From NCBI GenBank assembly GCA_938083445.1, contig CALKCP010000017.1:118676-182675 (forward strand): a stretch of 64,000 bases of DNA, in the 5' to 3' direction. The number at the start of each line of letters is the position of its first letter. Within the stretch, counting starts at the first letter, position 1. Positions 28,016 through 37,099 of this stretch are shown here, piece by piece. Under the pieces are notes generated by a model. That model had not been told where the DNA came from. It did not search any database and worked only from the letters and a program-made list of their open reading frames with translations. This stretch comes from an uncultured Ulvibacter sp. (GTDB lineage: Bacteria > Bacteroidota > Bacteroidia > Flavobacteriales > Flavobacteriaceae). The position numbers were made by a program, and so were the translations under genes.

Positions 28016-28076
28016 CATTATAATAATTCAAAGAGATAGTGGTTTCAGACAAATGGAGCGCCTATCCATATCAAAG

Positions 28077-28790
28077 TTAAACGGAACGTATTTCTTCTTT
28101 ACACAACAAGTCTTCATTTCGAAGCCTTAAGATAATTTGAGCGACTGTAATGGTGTCCTTTTCACAGTAGGTAACAATGCGATCAATATCCTTTTCTTCA
28201 TAGTATACATTTCTAACCTCACTTCCATCAATATCGTCTTTAGGAGAAGGAATGCCTAAAACATGAGCCATAAGTTTTAAGGAGGTAAATGTTTTGTAAT
28301 CACCAAATTTCCATAATTCTAAGGTGTCTAAATGTGCAACTTCCCAGGGTTTTTTCCCGAAGAGATTTAGTTTAAAAGGAATATCAATGGAATTAATAAT
28401 CATTCTTCGAGCAATATAGGGGAAATCAAACTCCTTCCCATTATGGGCACACAAAACATGATGAGGTCGGCTAAAATGAGAATCGAGTAAGGAGTTAAAA
28501 TCGTTGAGAATTTTTATTTCATCACCATGAAAACTCGTAACTCTAAAATTGCGAATGTCCCCAGTGATTTTAAAGAAACCTACCGAAATACAAACGATTT
28601 TACCAAATTCGGCCCAGATACCGGCCCGGTCATAAAACGCGTCTGCAGTAAAATCTTCTTTTCTTTGATACTTGGTTTTTTGTTCATATAATACCTTAGC
28701 GGTATCATCTAAATCATCAAAGCTTGGTTGTTGTGGAACCGTTTCAATATCCAAAAAAAGGATATGTTCCAGATTGATTCTTTTAAGCAT
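28077..28790 (-). CDS. Predicted 3'-5' exonuclease related to the PolB exonuclease domain
   Basis: This 237-residue RNase H-fold protein resembles the stand-alone exonuclease family PF10108. The acidic catalytic pair is in ILFLDIETVP (Asp-x-Glu). A further motif is HNGKEFDFPYIARR, and the C-terminal acidic residue lies in VTYCEKDTITVAQI. It is probably a DNA-repair or nucleic-acid-degrading nuclease; its substrate is unknown. It has its own -7 box (28832-28839) overlapping the end of the upstream gene. Confidence 0.85.
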   Translation of the reverse strand: MLKRINLEHILFLDIETVPQQPSFDDLDDTAKVLYEQKTKYQRKEDFTADAFYDRAGIWAEFGKIVCISVGFFKITGDIRNFRVTSFHGDEIKILNDFNSLLDSHFSRPHHVLCAHNGKEFDFPYIARRMIINSIDIPFKLNLFGKKPWEVAHLDTLELWKFGDYKTFTSLKLMAHVLGIPSPKDDIDGSEVRNVYYEEKDIDRIVTYCEKDTITVAQIILRLRNEDLLCKEEIRSV

Positions 28791-28831
28791 ACTTTTGAAA
28801 ATAATATGGGAAGAGTGGCTCTGTAAAATTA

Positions 28832-28839
28832 CAAAAATA
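28832..28839 (-). promoter_or_regulatory. -7 box of the exonuclease gene
   Basis: TATTTTTG on the minus strand matches TAnnTTTG. It lies immediately after the stop codon of the serine hydrolase gene and ends 41 bases before the exonuclease ATG. Confidence 0.45.
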
Positions 28840-28840
28840 A

Positions 28841-29980
28841 TTAAGAACCCATCTCTGTCATGATGTACACCTCGTTGATATAATCATAGAATTCAGTTGT
28901 AAACGGTTTTCCAGAGTAGTTTCCTCGTTGATGCCCAAGGCGAACAATAATTAGATTGTCCTCCGGAATACTAATTACATATTGCCCCAAAATGCCGCGC
29001 ATTACAAAGATTTTTTTATTGAGATGATCGCTGAGCCAAAACCCATATCCATATTCCGGACTTTCTTTAAACCGTTGTTGAGTGGAGGTTGCAACAAAAC
29101 TAGAATCTATTATAGAAACGGATTTCCAAGTGCCCAAATTGGAATATAATTTTCCAAAGCGAGCAAAGTCGCGGGCATTGCTGGCGATACAGCAATATGA
29201 TTTTTCAAGACGATTTTCTGAATCATCTAATTGCCACAGGGCTTCATTTTCAAAACCCATAGGCTCCCAAAAACTATCGGTTACATATTTTGACAATGTT
29301 TTGCCTGTTGCTTTTTTAATTACCATCCCAAGCAATTGCGTACTCCCACTAAGATATTTGTAACTTTTCCCAGGGGTTTCAACTACTTCTTGATTTAGTA
29401 TGGTTTCGGCCAAATTATCGTCGTAATAAGATCGGGCTGTAACACTAAATGGGCTTGTATAAGACTCATCCCAGTCGAGTCCGGATGCCATAGATGAAAG
29501 GTCACCTACAGTCACTCCACTTCCTGCATATTGTGGGTAGAAATCTCCAACGGGCTGATCCAAATCAGTAATAAAGCCATCCTTTATTGCTTTCCCTAGC
29601 AAGGCAGAGGTAATGCTTTTTGCCATCGAAAAAGAATTCGTTTGCGATTCCTTTCCATAATTTTTAGCATAATTTTCATACCAAATACTATCATTTTTTA
29701 TGACCAAAAATGCGACAGTTCCAAATTTATTATTTGTTTCTGAAAGCTTCTGAGTGGGTTTCACTTTGTTGTAATCTTCATGAACGGCCCAAGGTTGGGG
29801 GTTTGAACTGGCTGGGATTCGTTCATTCTCAAACGATGGATGATCGTCAATATAAGCTGTGGTATGTCCAGTCAAATAAACGACACGAACTCCTTTTATT
29901 ATGTAGTCATAGTCGGTGAGGTAGAGTAAAGCAATAATTATAGCGATAACACCTATAAACCATTTGATCATTTTTTTCAT
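28841..29980 (-). CDS. Beta-lactamase-fold serine hydrolase (class C-like)
   Basis: This 379-residue protein has an N-terminal membrane segment or uncleaved signal (about 4-24). The penicillin-binding/beta-lactamase fold has the SxxK motif SMAK (Ser118, Lys121), a YLS motif in the Y-x-N/S position, and a C-terminal GILGQ region in place of KTG. The family includes esterases, peptidases and beta-lactamases, so antibiotic resistance should not be assumed. It is separated from ogt by 9 bases and is part of the minus-strand run from the hem cluster. Confidence 0.85.
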   Translation of the reverse strand: MKKMIKWFIGVIAIIIALLYLTDYDYIIKGVRVVYLTGHTTAYIDDHPSFENERIPASSNPQPWAVHEDYNKVKPTQKLSETNNKFGTVAFLVIKNDSIWYENYAKNYGKESQTNSFSMAKSITSALLGKAIKDGFITDLDQPVGDFYPQYAGSGVTVGDLSSMASGLDWDESYTSPFSVTARSYYDDNLAETILNQEVVETPGKSYKYLSGSTQLLGMVIKKATGKTLSKYVTDSFWEPMGFENEALWQLDDSENRLEKSYCCIASNARDFARFGKLYSNLGTWKSVSIIDSSFVATSTQQRFKESPEYGYGFWLSDHLNKKIFVMRGILGQYVISIPEDNLIIVRLGHQRGNYSGKPFTTEFYDYINEVYIMTEMGS

Positions 29981-29989
29981 TTTATTGTT

Positions 29990-30490
29990 CTAAAAGAGTG
30001 ATTGTTGTTTTACAGGGTTTTCATGCTCCAGAAGCCATTTTTTTCGATGTAAGCCTCCTGCATATCCGGTTAAAGAGCCATCACTCCCAATAACGCGATG
30101 GCAAGGAATAATTATTGAAATGGGATTCTTTCCATTGGCCGATGCTGCTGCACGAATTACTTTCGGATTTCCTAATTGATGTGCCATTTGCTGATAGGTC
30201 ATCGTTTTACCATATTGGATTTCTTGAAGTTCTTTCCAAACTTTTTTCTGAAACTCGGTTCCTTCTGGAGCTAGCTTTATGGTAAATTGGGTTCTATTTC
30301 CTTTGAAATATTCTTCAAACTGTTTTTTGGCAGTTTCAATTTCTCTTATTCCAACGCTATTTTTATCCGCGGACACCTTTTCTTTATTATGAAACTGCGC
30401 TGAGGTAAGTTCAAGTTTCGAATTAAATTGGAGTGAAATACTCCCAATTGGAGTGTCGATATAGGTCCTTAAATCGAATGCTGTCTTCAT
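29990..30490 (-). CDS. ogt: Methylated-DNA-[protein]-cysteine S-methyltransferase
   Basis: This suicide enzyme removes O6-alkyl groups from guanine in DNA. The 166-residue protein has the acceptor Cys130 in PCHRV, the preceding helix-turn-helix (MTYQQMAHQLGNPKVIRAAASANG) and the downstream GYAGG loop. Length fits the stand-alone Ogt class. It lies 17 bases after the DinB-like gene, probably in the same transcript. Confidence 0.95.
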   Translation of the reverse strand: MKTAFDLRTYIDTPIGSISLQFNSKLELTSAQFHNKEKVSADKNSVGIREIETAKKQFEEYFKGNRTQFTIKLAPEGTEFQKKVWKELQEIQYGKTMTYQQMAHQLGNPKVIRAAASANGKNPISIIIPCHRVIGSDGSLTGYAGGLHRKKWLLEHENPVKQQSLF

Positions 30491-30507
30491 TATTGTTAAC
30501 GCTTAAA

Positions 30508-31020
30508 TTACCAGCCTACATACTTGGGAGGTTCTTGATCTTTAAGGTTGAGGTATACAATTAATTGCCCGCGATGGTGCGTCACATGATCTTGTAATAA
30601 ATTAATAATCTGTAATTTACTTTTTGGTCCAGCAAAAAACGCAACGGTTTCTATAAGTTCCTCTTTAGAGGCTTTTTTGATTATTACTGCACTCGCATCG
30701 AAGGCTCTGGTTAGCAATTGAATAGTCTCATCCTTAGAGATGTTAGGATCTGTTTTTTCTCGTTTATAGGCTTTCGAAGAGAAATAAGTGACGCTTAGCC
30801 AATCTATATTCTCTTTTATATGAAGCAGCTGTTCTTTAAAGCTTCGCTGTCTTTCGGTCGGTTTAAAGTCGTAAAACTCTTCGGGCATTAGTTCGGCCAC
30901 TCCAAGTAAGTAGTCCTTTGAGTTGTCCCATTTCTCCAGAAATGCCTCTTTAGGAGTCGCCTGTTGGGAAAACCCAGTTGTGAGAATGAAAAGGGCATTT
31001 AGAAGGGTAAAGTTTTTCAT
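30508..31020 (-). CDS. DinB-like protein with signal peptide
   Basis: This is a DinB/YfiT-type four-helix bundle. The putative metal ligands are three His: the first in LLHIKENIDWL, the others in LLQDHVTHHRGQL. The ATG at 31020 is preferred to one eight codons upstream because the 170-residue product then begins with a clean signal peptide (KNFTLLNALFILTTGFSQ), so it is probably periplasmic. The family includes thiol-dependent transferases; no substrate can be inferred. It follows hemB by about 50 bases. Confidence 0.85.
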   Translation of the reverse strand: MKNFTLLNALFILTTGFSQQATPKEAFLEKWDNSKDYLLGVAELMPEEFYDFKPTERQRSFKEQLLHIKENIDWLSVTYFSSKAYKREKTDPNISKDETIQLLTRAFDASAVIIKKASKEELIETVAFFAGPKSKLQIINLLQDHVTHHRGQLIVYLNLKDQEPPKYVGW

Positions 31021-31071
31021 AATTAGATTAAAACTTGCCATCACATTTTGAAGATTTAGTTGAAACTAAAT

Positions 31072-32061
31072 TTACGAAATTAATTTCACTACGTCTTTTG
31101 CAAAATAGCTTGCTATAATATGTGCTCCTGCTCGCTTCATAGCCGTTAACTGTTCCATCATTATAGCATCATGATCCAGCCAACCTTTTTGTGCAGCGGC
31201 TTTTAACATGGCATACTCCCCACTTACTTGGTACACAGCTACAGGAACATCCACGACATTACGTATATCTCGAACGATGTCGAGATAAGACAATCCAGGT
31301 TTTACCATGACGATATCTGCCCCTTCGTTAATATCCATCAGTGTTTCTTTTAGTGCCTCGTCACGATTGGCAAAATCCATTTGATAGGTTTGTTTGTCTT
31401 TTGGAACATCTTTAATAGCAACAGGAGCCGAATCTAAAGCATCTCGAAATGGACCATAAAAGGCAGAAGCGTATTTGGCACTATAACTCATAATCCCGGT
31501 ATCGTGAAACCCCTCTTTTTCAAGCAAGCTTCGAATTTCAAAAACACGTCCGTCCATCATATCGCTAGGAGCAACAAAGTCGGCTCCGGTCTGTGCATGG
31601 GAGAGAGACATTTCAGCTAAAATGGTGTTTGTATCATCGTTGATTATTTTTCCTTTGGAAACAATCCCGTCATGACCATAAGCCGAATAGGGATCTAAGG
31701 CAACATCTGTCATAACGAGCATTCCGGGGACAGCGTTTTTAACGGTTTTAATGGCGCGTTGCATTAAACCATCTGGATTCAAGGCTTCAGTTCCCGAGTT
31801 GTCTTTTAAATTATCGGGTACTTTTACAAATAATAGCACAGACTTAAGACCTAACGCCCACAGCTCTTTTACTTCCGAGGTTAATAGATCTAAGCTATAG
31901 CGATAGTAATTTGGCATCGAAGGTATTTCGTCCTTTATCCCTTTGCCTTCTACAACAAAGATCGGTACTAAAAAATCATTCGGACTGATAATAGTTTCTC
32001 TTACGAGGCTTCTTATTGCTTCTGAGGTTCGTAATCGACGATTTCTTCTAAGTGGATACAT
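31072..32061 (-). CDS. hemB: Porphobilinogen synthase (delta-aminolevulinate dehydratase)
   Basis: HemB condenses two 5-aminolevulinate molecules into porphobilinogen. The 329-residue protein has the two Schiff-base lysines in MSYSAKYASAFYGPFRDA and MVKPGLSYLDIV. The metal loop reads DVALDPYSAYGHDG and lacks the cysteines of the zinc enzyme, so this should be the Mg-dependent, zinc-independent type. It directly follows hemF (9-base gap). Confidence 0.97.
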   Translation of the reverse strand: MYPLRRNRRLRTSEAIRSLVRETIISPNDFLVPIFVVEGKGIKDEIPSMPNYYRYSLDLLTSEVKELWALGLKSVLLFVKVPDNLKDNSGTEALNPDGLMQRAIKTVKNAVPGMLVMTDVALDPYSAYGHDGIVSKGKIINDDTNTILAEMSLSHAQTGADFVAPSDMMDGRVFEIRSLLEKEGFHDTGIMSYSAKYASAFYGPFRDALDSAPVAIKDVPKDKQTYQMDFANRDEALKETLMDINEGADIVMVKPGLSYLDIVRDIRNVVDVPVAVYQVSGEYAMLKAAAQKGWLDHDAIMMEQLTAMKRAGAHIIASYFAKDVVKLIS

Positions 32062-32070
32062 AGGTAGTTT

Positions 32071-32973
32071 TTAAACCCAATTTCTGGGATGTTGTAATAT
32101 ATTAATTAATTTCTCTTCCTCACTTTCGGCATCAGGAATATGATTATAAACCCACTGAACATGAGGTGGTAAGCTCATTAAAATACTTTCAATTCGTCCG
32201 TCTGTTTTTAAGCCAAACAATGTTCCTTTGTCGTGAACTAGGTTAAATTCGACATAGCGTCCGCGTCTTATTTCTTGCCAAGTTCTATGAGCTTCTGAAA
32301 AAGCAAGGTCTTTTCGCTTTTCAACGATAGGGATATAGGCGTCCAGAAAACTATCGCCAACGTCAGTAACAAAATGAAACCAATCGCTCATTTGCATGGC
32401 ATCAGAAACGGCCAAGCGATCGAAAAACAATCCTCCTATACCACGACCCTCCTTGCGATGTGTGTTGTAAAAGTATTCGTCGCATTGATTTTTATATTTC
32501 GGATAGAACTCTGGATTATGCGCATCACAAGCACTTTTACATACAGAATGAAAATGTTTTGCGTCTTCTTCAAATAGGTAGTACGGGGTCAAATCCTGAC
32601 CCCCGCCGAACCATTGTGCGGCGACATTTCCAGACGGGCCGTAGAGTTCAAAATAACGCCAATTAGCATGGACTGTTGGCACAAATGGATTTTTTGGATG
32701 CAATACGAGACTCAAGCCACAGGCGAAGAAATCGGCATCTTCTACGCCAAAGTACGTTTGCATAGATTCGGGTAGTTTTCCATGAACTTCACTAATATTT
32801 ACCCCTCCTTTTTCAAAAACATTTCCGTTTTCGATTACCCGAGTTCTTCCGCCGCCTCCTTCTTTTCGAGCCCATTCATCCTGTCTAAAAGTAGCTTTGC
32901 CATCACATTCCTCTACCTTGGCAGTAATCGTGTTCTGTAATTCTCTTATGTATGCAACGAATTGTTCTTTCAT
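32071..32973 (-). CDS. hemF: Oxygen-dependent coproporphyrinogen III oxidase
   Basis: HemF converts coproporphyrinogen III to protoporphyrinogen IX using oxygen. The 300-residue protein shows hallmark stretches such as GGGGRTRVIENGNVFEKGG, VHANWRYFE, WFGGGQDLTPYY and RRGRYVEFNLVHDKGT. Its presence indicates aerobic haem synthesis. It lies upstream of hemB in the same transcript, with a 142-base gap to the EI24 gene. That gap contains a 7-bp hairpin at 33058-33078 and could hold an internal promoter. Confidence 0.97.
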   Translation of the reverse strand: MKEQFVAYIRELQNTITAKVEECDGKATFRQDEWARKEGGGGRTRVIENGNVFEKGGVNISEVHGKLPESMQTYFGVEDADFFACGLSLVLHPKNPFVPTVHANWRYFELYGPSGNVAAQWFGGGQDLTPYYLFEEDAKHFHSVCKSACDAHNPEFYPKYKNQCDEYFYNTHRKEGRGIGGLFFDRLAVSDAMQMSDWFHFVTDVGDSFLDAYIPIVEKRKDLAFSEAHRTWQEIRRGRYVEFNLVHDKGTLFGLKTDGRIESILMSLPPHVQWVYNHIPDAESEEEKLINILQHPRNWV

Positions 32974-33115
32974 CCTTGTTCCTAAATAATTGTCTTTCTT
33001 TTAACGTTAACCGCTAACACTTGCTTTATAAAACCTCATGTCCATTTGTAGAATATAAGCTTTTGATATTGAAAAGCTCGAAATGGGTAATGCTAAATAC
33101 ATCTTAGCAATCCAT

Positions 33116-33892
33116 TTATTCTTTTATAATAGGTTTCGATGCTATTACACTATTTTCTTTTTCAATTAGTTTCACAGTTTCTATTGTTGAAGCGGTAACA
33201 GATAGCGGTAGTGCCAGGATAATTCCGACAACCGGAATAAACAACATGCCCATAAACACAATACCATTGCCAATAGCAACACCCCGATTTCTTTTCACAA
33301 AGGCCACACTCTCTTTCACCTCAAAATGCCTTTCCAGAGTGTAATCCATATTTCCAAATCCGGCATAGTAAGATTGAACTAAAAATAATGAAATGGAAGA
33401 AAAGATATTTATAATAGGGATAAAACTTATAAGAAGTATGGGGATCGTTAGAAACAACTCCTTTCTAAGGTTGCGAAAGTTAATTCGTATTCCTCGCGAC
33501 AATTGAGATAGATTGCTTGTATTGCGATGCGTATGTTTTACCCCAAGAAGATGTCGTTCAATTTTTTCGGAAACTGGACTCATAAAAGGAGCGCTTAGTG
33601 CCATTACGATATGTTTGTATATAATGAGACCAAGAGCAAGAACGAGAACCCCGCCGATCACTTCACTGACGGTCCTGAAGGTTTCAGCGCCCCACTCCCA
33701 CATCCATATCTGTGAAATAAAGGCTCCAATAGAATCAGACAATCCCCAGGCAGAAAAACCAATGAGGAGGGCCGTAATAAAACTAATAAGCATTGGCACA
33801 CCAAAATAGCTCCAAAGGCCTAACTCACCAATGAGTTTGAAGGCTCCTCCATATGCTCTTATTCCTTTATATATATTCTTAATCATATCCAT
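33116..33892 (-). CDS. EI24 (CysZ-like) integral membrane protein
   Basis: This 258-residue protein is predicted to have about four to six membrane segments. The EI24/CysZ family pattern includes GVPMLISFITALLIGFSAWG, APFMSPVSEKIERHLLG and SYYAGFGNMDYTLERH. CysZ transports sulfate in some bacteria, but the function in Flavobacteriaceae is unproven. Its position inside the hem operon (between hemE and hemF) suggests a link with haem or tetrapyrrole metabolism, which is only inference. Confidence 0.82.
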   Translation of the reverse strand: MDMIKNIYKGIRAYGGAFKLIGELGLWSYFGVPMLISFITALLIGFSAWGLSDSIGAFISQIWMWEWGAETFRTVSEVIGGVLVLALGLIIYKHIVMALSAPFMSPVSEKIERHLLGVKHTHRNTSNLSQLSRGIRINFRNLRKELFLTIPILLISFIPIINIFSSISLFLVQSYYAGFGNMDYTLERHFEVKESVAFVKRNRGVAIGNGIVFMGMLFIPVVGIILALPLSVTASTIETVKLIEKENSVIASKPIIKE

Positions 33893-33928
33893 ATATGGTA
33901 CAAAGAGATTCGGTATTTCCTTAATACT

Positions 33929-34414
33929 TTACTCTAAATGAACTAAGGCGTGACCATGTCTTGCAAAATCTTCTAAATTTGTCACTTTTTCACTCTTTTT
34001 CATCATTTTTTGCAATAAAACAACGATTTCTTCCTCATTTTCGCCAAAAACGCTCAGAAATAGGTCCAATCCTACATTGTTATTATGTACATCCATCGCT
34101 TTTTCTATTTCTTCATTATTTGTCACTTTTTCGTACAAATTGGTCACTTTTTTGGCCCAAACGATCGATTTTTCTATGTTTTTGGTCTTTTTTAGTGTTT
34201 TGTGACAAATTAGGACATTCCACAATGCATGTCGAAAAGCATTGGCTTTATTGCTACGATGATGTGCTTGTCCAAAAAGTTTATCACATATAACCATCGT
34301 TCTTTTTGTGGCCCTTAAAGTGGGTCTAATTAGAAAAGGCTGATTTAAAAAGAGCAATGAGAATGGTATCAATTGCCCTATTTTTAAACGCCTAATTCTT
34401 GCCCAAATAGTCAC
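33929..34414 (-). CDS. DUF6973-like hypothetical protein within the hem operon
   Basis: This 161-residue protein starts in the ATGA that overlaps the hemE stop, so the two genes are probably translationally coupled. It carries a motif resembling the DUF6973 family: [10 protein letters not shown] followed by MDVHNNNVG, plus a terminal HGHALVHLE. The invariant His, Arg and Asn residues could form an active or metal site. Three copies of a KVTN tetrapeptide occur and correspond to repeated GTGAC-containing DNA. The function is unknown. A role in tetrapyrrole metabolism is suggested only by its location. Confidence 0.65.
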   Translation of the reverse strand: MTIWARIRRLKIGQLIPFSLLFLNQPFLIRPTLRATKRTMVICDKLFGQAHHRSNKANAFRHALWNVLICHKTLKKTKNIEKSIVWAKKVTNLYEKVTNNEEIEKAMDVHNNNVGLDLFLSVFGENEEEIVVLLQKMMKKSEKVTNLEDFARHGHALVHLE

Positions 34415-35448
34415 TTTTCTGATTTATAAGATTTTACTGCCTCAACAAAAGCAGCAGCATTCTCTACTGGAATATTAGGTAAAATACCATGCCCTAAATT
34501 TACAATGTATTTGTCTTTTCCGAAGTCGTCAATCATTTTATGCACCATTTTTTTGATCGTTGCCGGCGGACTTAATAGTCTAACAGGGTCGAAATTTCCT
34601 TGTAATGTGATTTGTCCACCAGTTAGGTAACGGGCATTTCTTGGAGAACATGTCCAATCAATACCTAGAGCCGAAGCCCCACTTTTTGCCATGGTATCTA
34701 AAGCGAACCAACATCCTTTTCCAAAAGCGATTACGGGGATTTCATCTTTCAAGGCATCAATAATTTGTTGCATATACTGCCAGCTAAATTCTTGATAATC
34801 TGTTGGAGATAACATTCCTCCCCAACTATCAAACAGTTGCACTGCATTGACTCCTGCTTTTACCTTTTCTTTTAAATAAAGAATTGTTGTGTCGGTGATT
34901 TTTTGGAGCAAGTTGTGTGCTGCAAGAGGGTGGGTAAAACAGAATCCTTTAGCAATGTCAAAGTTTTTACTTCCCTGTCCTTGCACACAATAGCATAATA
35001 TTGTCCAAGGGCTTCCTGCAAAACCAATCAATGGGATGTCGTTGTTGAGCTTTTCTTTGGTCATTTTGATGGCCTCCATCACATACCCCAATGTTTCTTC
35101 GATATTTGGAACGATTACTTCATCAACATCTTTTTGTGACCGAATAGGATTTGGTAGCCAAGGCCCAACATTGGGTTTCATCTCCACATGAATATTCATA
35201 GCCTGCGGGATCACTAGGATGTCGCAAAAAAGAATGGCAGCATCCATTCCATACCGTCGAATGGGTTGAACGGTAATCTCACTGGCAAGTTCTGGAGTCT
35301 GACACCGTGTAAAAAAATCGTACTTGGCTTTTATTTCCATAAACTCCGGCAAATAACGTCCTGCTTGTCGCATCATCCAAACCGGAGGCCGATCAACAGT
35401 TTTACCGCTTAATGCTCTTAGAAATAAATCGTTTTTTATGTTGCTCAT
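34411..35448 (-). CDS. hemE: Uroporphyrinogen decarboxylase
   Basis: HemE converts uroporphyrinogen III to coproporphyrinogen III. The 345-residue protein has the N-terminal signature [16 protein letters not shown], the conserved [18 protein letters not shown], and [15 protein letters not shown] near the C-terminus. Length and motifs are normal. It lies 53 bases after hemD and overlaps the downstream small gene by 4 bases. Confidence 0.98.
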   Translation of the reverse strand: MSNIKNDLFLRALSGKTVDRPPVWMMRQAGRYLPEFMEIKAKYDFFTRCQTPELASEITVQPIRRYGMDAAILFCDILVIPQAMNIHVEMKPNVGPWLPNPIRSQKDVDEVIVPNIEETLGYVMEAIKMTKEKLNNDIPLIGFAGSPWTILCYCVQGQGSKNFDIAKGFCFTHPLAAHNLLQKITDTTILYLKEKVKAGVNAVQLFDSWGGMLSPTDYQEFSWQYMQQIIDALKDEIPVIAFGKGCWFALDTMAKSGASALGIDWTCSPRNARYLTGGQITLQGNFDPVRLLSPPATIKKMVHKMIDDFGKDKYIVNLGHGILPNIPVENAAAFVEAVKSYKSEK

Positions 35449-35501
35449 ACTATTTTTTTTTCAACTTTCGTAGGCTGATGGTATAGAAATATACAAGTGA
35501 A

Positions 35502-36188
35502 CTAGGTCTCAATCGAGACGTCGTTTTTGGTTTTGTTGAGTGTTGAAATGGCTTTTTCAAGCACGCTTTCGATGGTTGTTTTTTCTGCTTCAAAAATGTT
35601 GTAACTGTGTTTTTTAGCTTCGGAAGACGTTGTTTTTCCGATGCAAAAAGCAGCGCTGTTTTCAATATCATTTTCCATGCAAAAACTTGTCACTCCAGTG
35701 GGGCTAAAAAATAAGATTCCTGACCATTTTTGGTCAAATTTGAACGTTTTTAGTCTAGTTTCGTATGTTTTTACCTCAAAAAGAGTGATTTTTTCATTTT
35801 TTAAAGAAGATGGAATTTCCTCTCTTCGTAAATTTCCGCAGAAAAAGTAAAAAGTGTCAGTTTTGTGTGTTTTTTTGATAAAATCAGCTAATTCTGAGGC
35901 ATTTTTCATCATTTTAGCTACTTTTTGTTCATTTTTCTCCAAAATTGACTTCGTTTTTTCGCCAACACAGAAAATGGTTTCAATTGTACTAGTATTGCGA
36001 TTATGGCCACTAAAAAACGCCTTTACAGCATTCTGACTTGTAAAAATTCCATAGCCAACTTTTTTTGGAGATTCAAAGTCAATAGATTTGATTTCAATCG
36101 CATTATAATCAGTGACAGAAATAGTATTATTCTGAAACATTTTCTTCTGAGAAGCGCTTAGTTTTTTGGTAGATAGAATTGTTTTCAT
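35502..36188 (-). CDS. hemD: Uroporphyrinogen-III synthase
   Basis: HemD cyclises hydroxymethylbilane to uroporphyrinogen III. The 228-residue protein is divergent, as is usual for this family. It is identified by the pattern GYGIFTSQNAVKAFF, the central IFCVGEKTKSILE, and GILFFSPTGVTSF ... AFCIGKTTSSEAKKH, and by its place between hemC and hemE. The start overlaps the hemC stop by 4 bases. The coding strand is notably A-rich with many Lys codons. Confidence 0.88.
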   Translation of the reverse strand: MKTILSTKKLSASQKKMFQNNTISVTDYNAIEIKSIDFESPKKVGYGIFTSQNAVKAFFSGHNRNTSTIETIFCVGEKTKSILEKNEQKVAKMMKNASELADFIKKTHKTDTFYFFCGNLRREEIPSSLKNEKITLFEVKTYETRLKTFKFDQKWSGILFFSPTGVTSFCMENDIENSAAFCIGKTTSSEAKKHSYNIFEAEKTTIESVLEKAISTLNKTKNDVSIET

Positions 36189-37099
36189 TTTACCTCATCT
36201 TTAATCTGCTGCATCAATTTCTTTCCGCCATTTCCTAAAATTTCCAAAGCGCATTGTTTCCCTAAACTCATATAATTATCAAGGGATATGGATTTATCAA
36301 CTTCTAACTTTGTTACCCCATTTGGTGAAAATAGGACCCCTTTTAAGTGAATGGTGTTGTTTTTTATAGTTGCAATAGCGCCTATTGGAGCCGTACAACC
36401 TCCCTCAAGAACTCGCAGAAAGTCTCTTTCAACATAGGTGCTGATTTCTGAATTCCTGTGATTGATTCGGGATATGGCTTCAGAAGAGAAGGTGTCATTT
36501 TCTCGGGTTACAACAACCATAGCGCCTTGAGCTGGTGCTGGGACCATCCAATCAAGATCGGTATAGTGGTCTGGTAAAAGGTTTATCCTTTCTAATCCTG
36601 CCTTTGCAAAAATGGCTCCCTGCCAGTTACTTTCTTCAATTTTTCGCAAACGACTGTTTACATTTCCGCGTAGACCAACAATATAATGGTGAGGATACCT
36701 ATGGAGCCACTGCGCCCGGCGCCTTAAGCTGCCAGTAGCTATAGTACAGGGGTTGTCGACGTTGAATGTTTTTTCTTTAGTGACCAAAATATCTAGGGAG
36801 GTGGCTCTTTCTAGAACTGCTTTTTGAACGATGCCGATTGGTAATGCCGTAGGCACATCTTTCATACTATGAACAGCTATATCGACAATGCCATTTAACA
36901 TAGCGTGATCTAGGGTTTTCGTGAAAATCCCCGTGATGCCTAATTCATATAAGGGAGTGTCTAAGTTTAAATCTCCTTGAGATTTTACAGCGATTAGTTC
37001 TGTTGCATGCCCCAGCGCTTCAAGTTGAGTTCTCACGTTATTTGCTTGCCACAACGCTAGTTCGCTGTCGCGTGTGCCGATGCGGATAGTTTTCTTCAC
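36185..37099 (-). CDS. hemC: Hydroxymethylbilane synthase (porphobilinogen deaminase)
   Basis: HemC polymerises four porphobilinogens into hydroxymethylbilane. The 304-residue protein has the N-terminal IGTRDSELALWQAN, the central HSMKDVPT, and the dipyrromethane cofactor Cys235 in LEGGCTAPIG. The start is a GTG overlapping the hemA stop by 4 bases (GTGA), which supports translational coupling. Confidence 0.97.
   Translation of the reverse strand: MKKTIRIGTRDSELALWQANNVRTQLEALGHATELIAVKSQGDLNLDTPLYELGITGIFTKTLDHAMLNGIVDIAVHSMKDVPTALPIGIVQKAVLERATSLDILVTKEKTFNVDNPCTIATGSLRRRAQWLHRYPHHYIVGLRGNVNSRLRKIEESNWQGAIFAKAGLERINLLPDHYTDLDWMVPAPAQGAMVVVTRENDTFSSEAISRINHRNSEISTYVERDFLRVLEGGCTAPIGAIATIKNNTIHLKGVLFSPNGVTKLEVDKSISLDNYMSLGKQCALEILGNGGKKLMQQIKDEVK

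Noticed and set aside
28841..29980. Antibiotic-resistance beta-lactamase
   Set aside because: Only the general serine-hydrolase fold and SMAK motif are visible, and the KTG-position motif differs. Most such proteins are esterases or peptidases, so no resistance claim is made.
33001..33078. Palindrome TTAACGTTAA and a 7-bp hairpin upstream of hemF as a regulator site or terminator
   Set aside because: The palindrome is short and common in AT-rich DNA, and the hairpin has no T-run. Neither justifies a separate call without conservation data.
33961..34293. 110-codon plus-strand frame opposite the DUF6973-like gene
   Set aside because: The minus-strand gene has conserved RHALWN and HNNNVG motifs and is coupled to hemE. 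The plus frame is rich in Phe/Leu/Ser, as expected from the antisense of Lys/Glu/Asn-rich coding DNA.
35450..35671. 73-codon minus-strand frame overlapping the end of hemD
   Set aside because: It is out of frame with hemD and is an A-rich by-product of that gene's composition. No separate start signal is seen.
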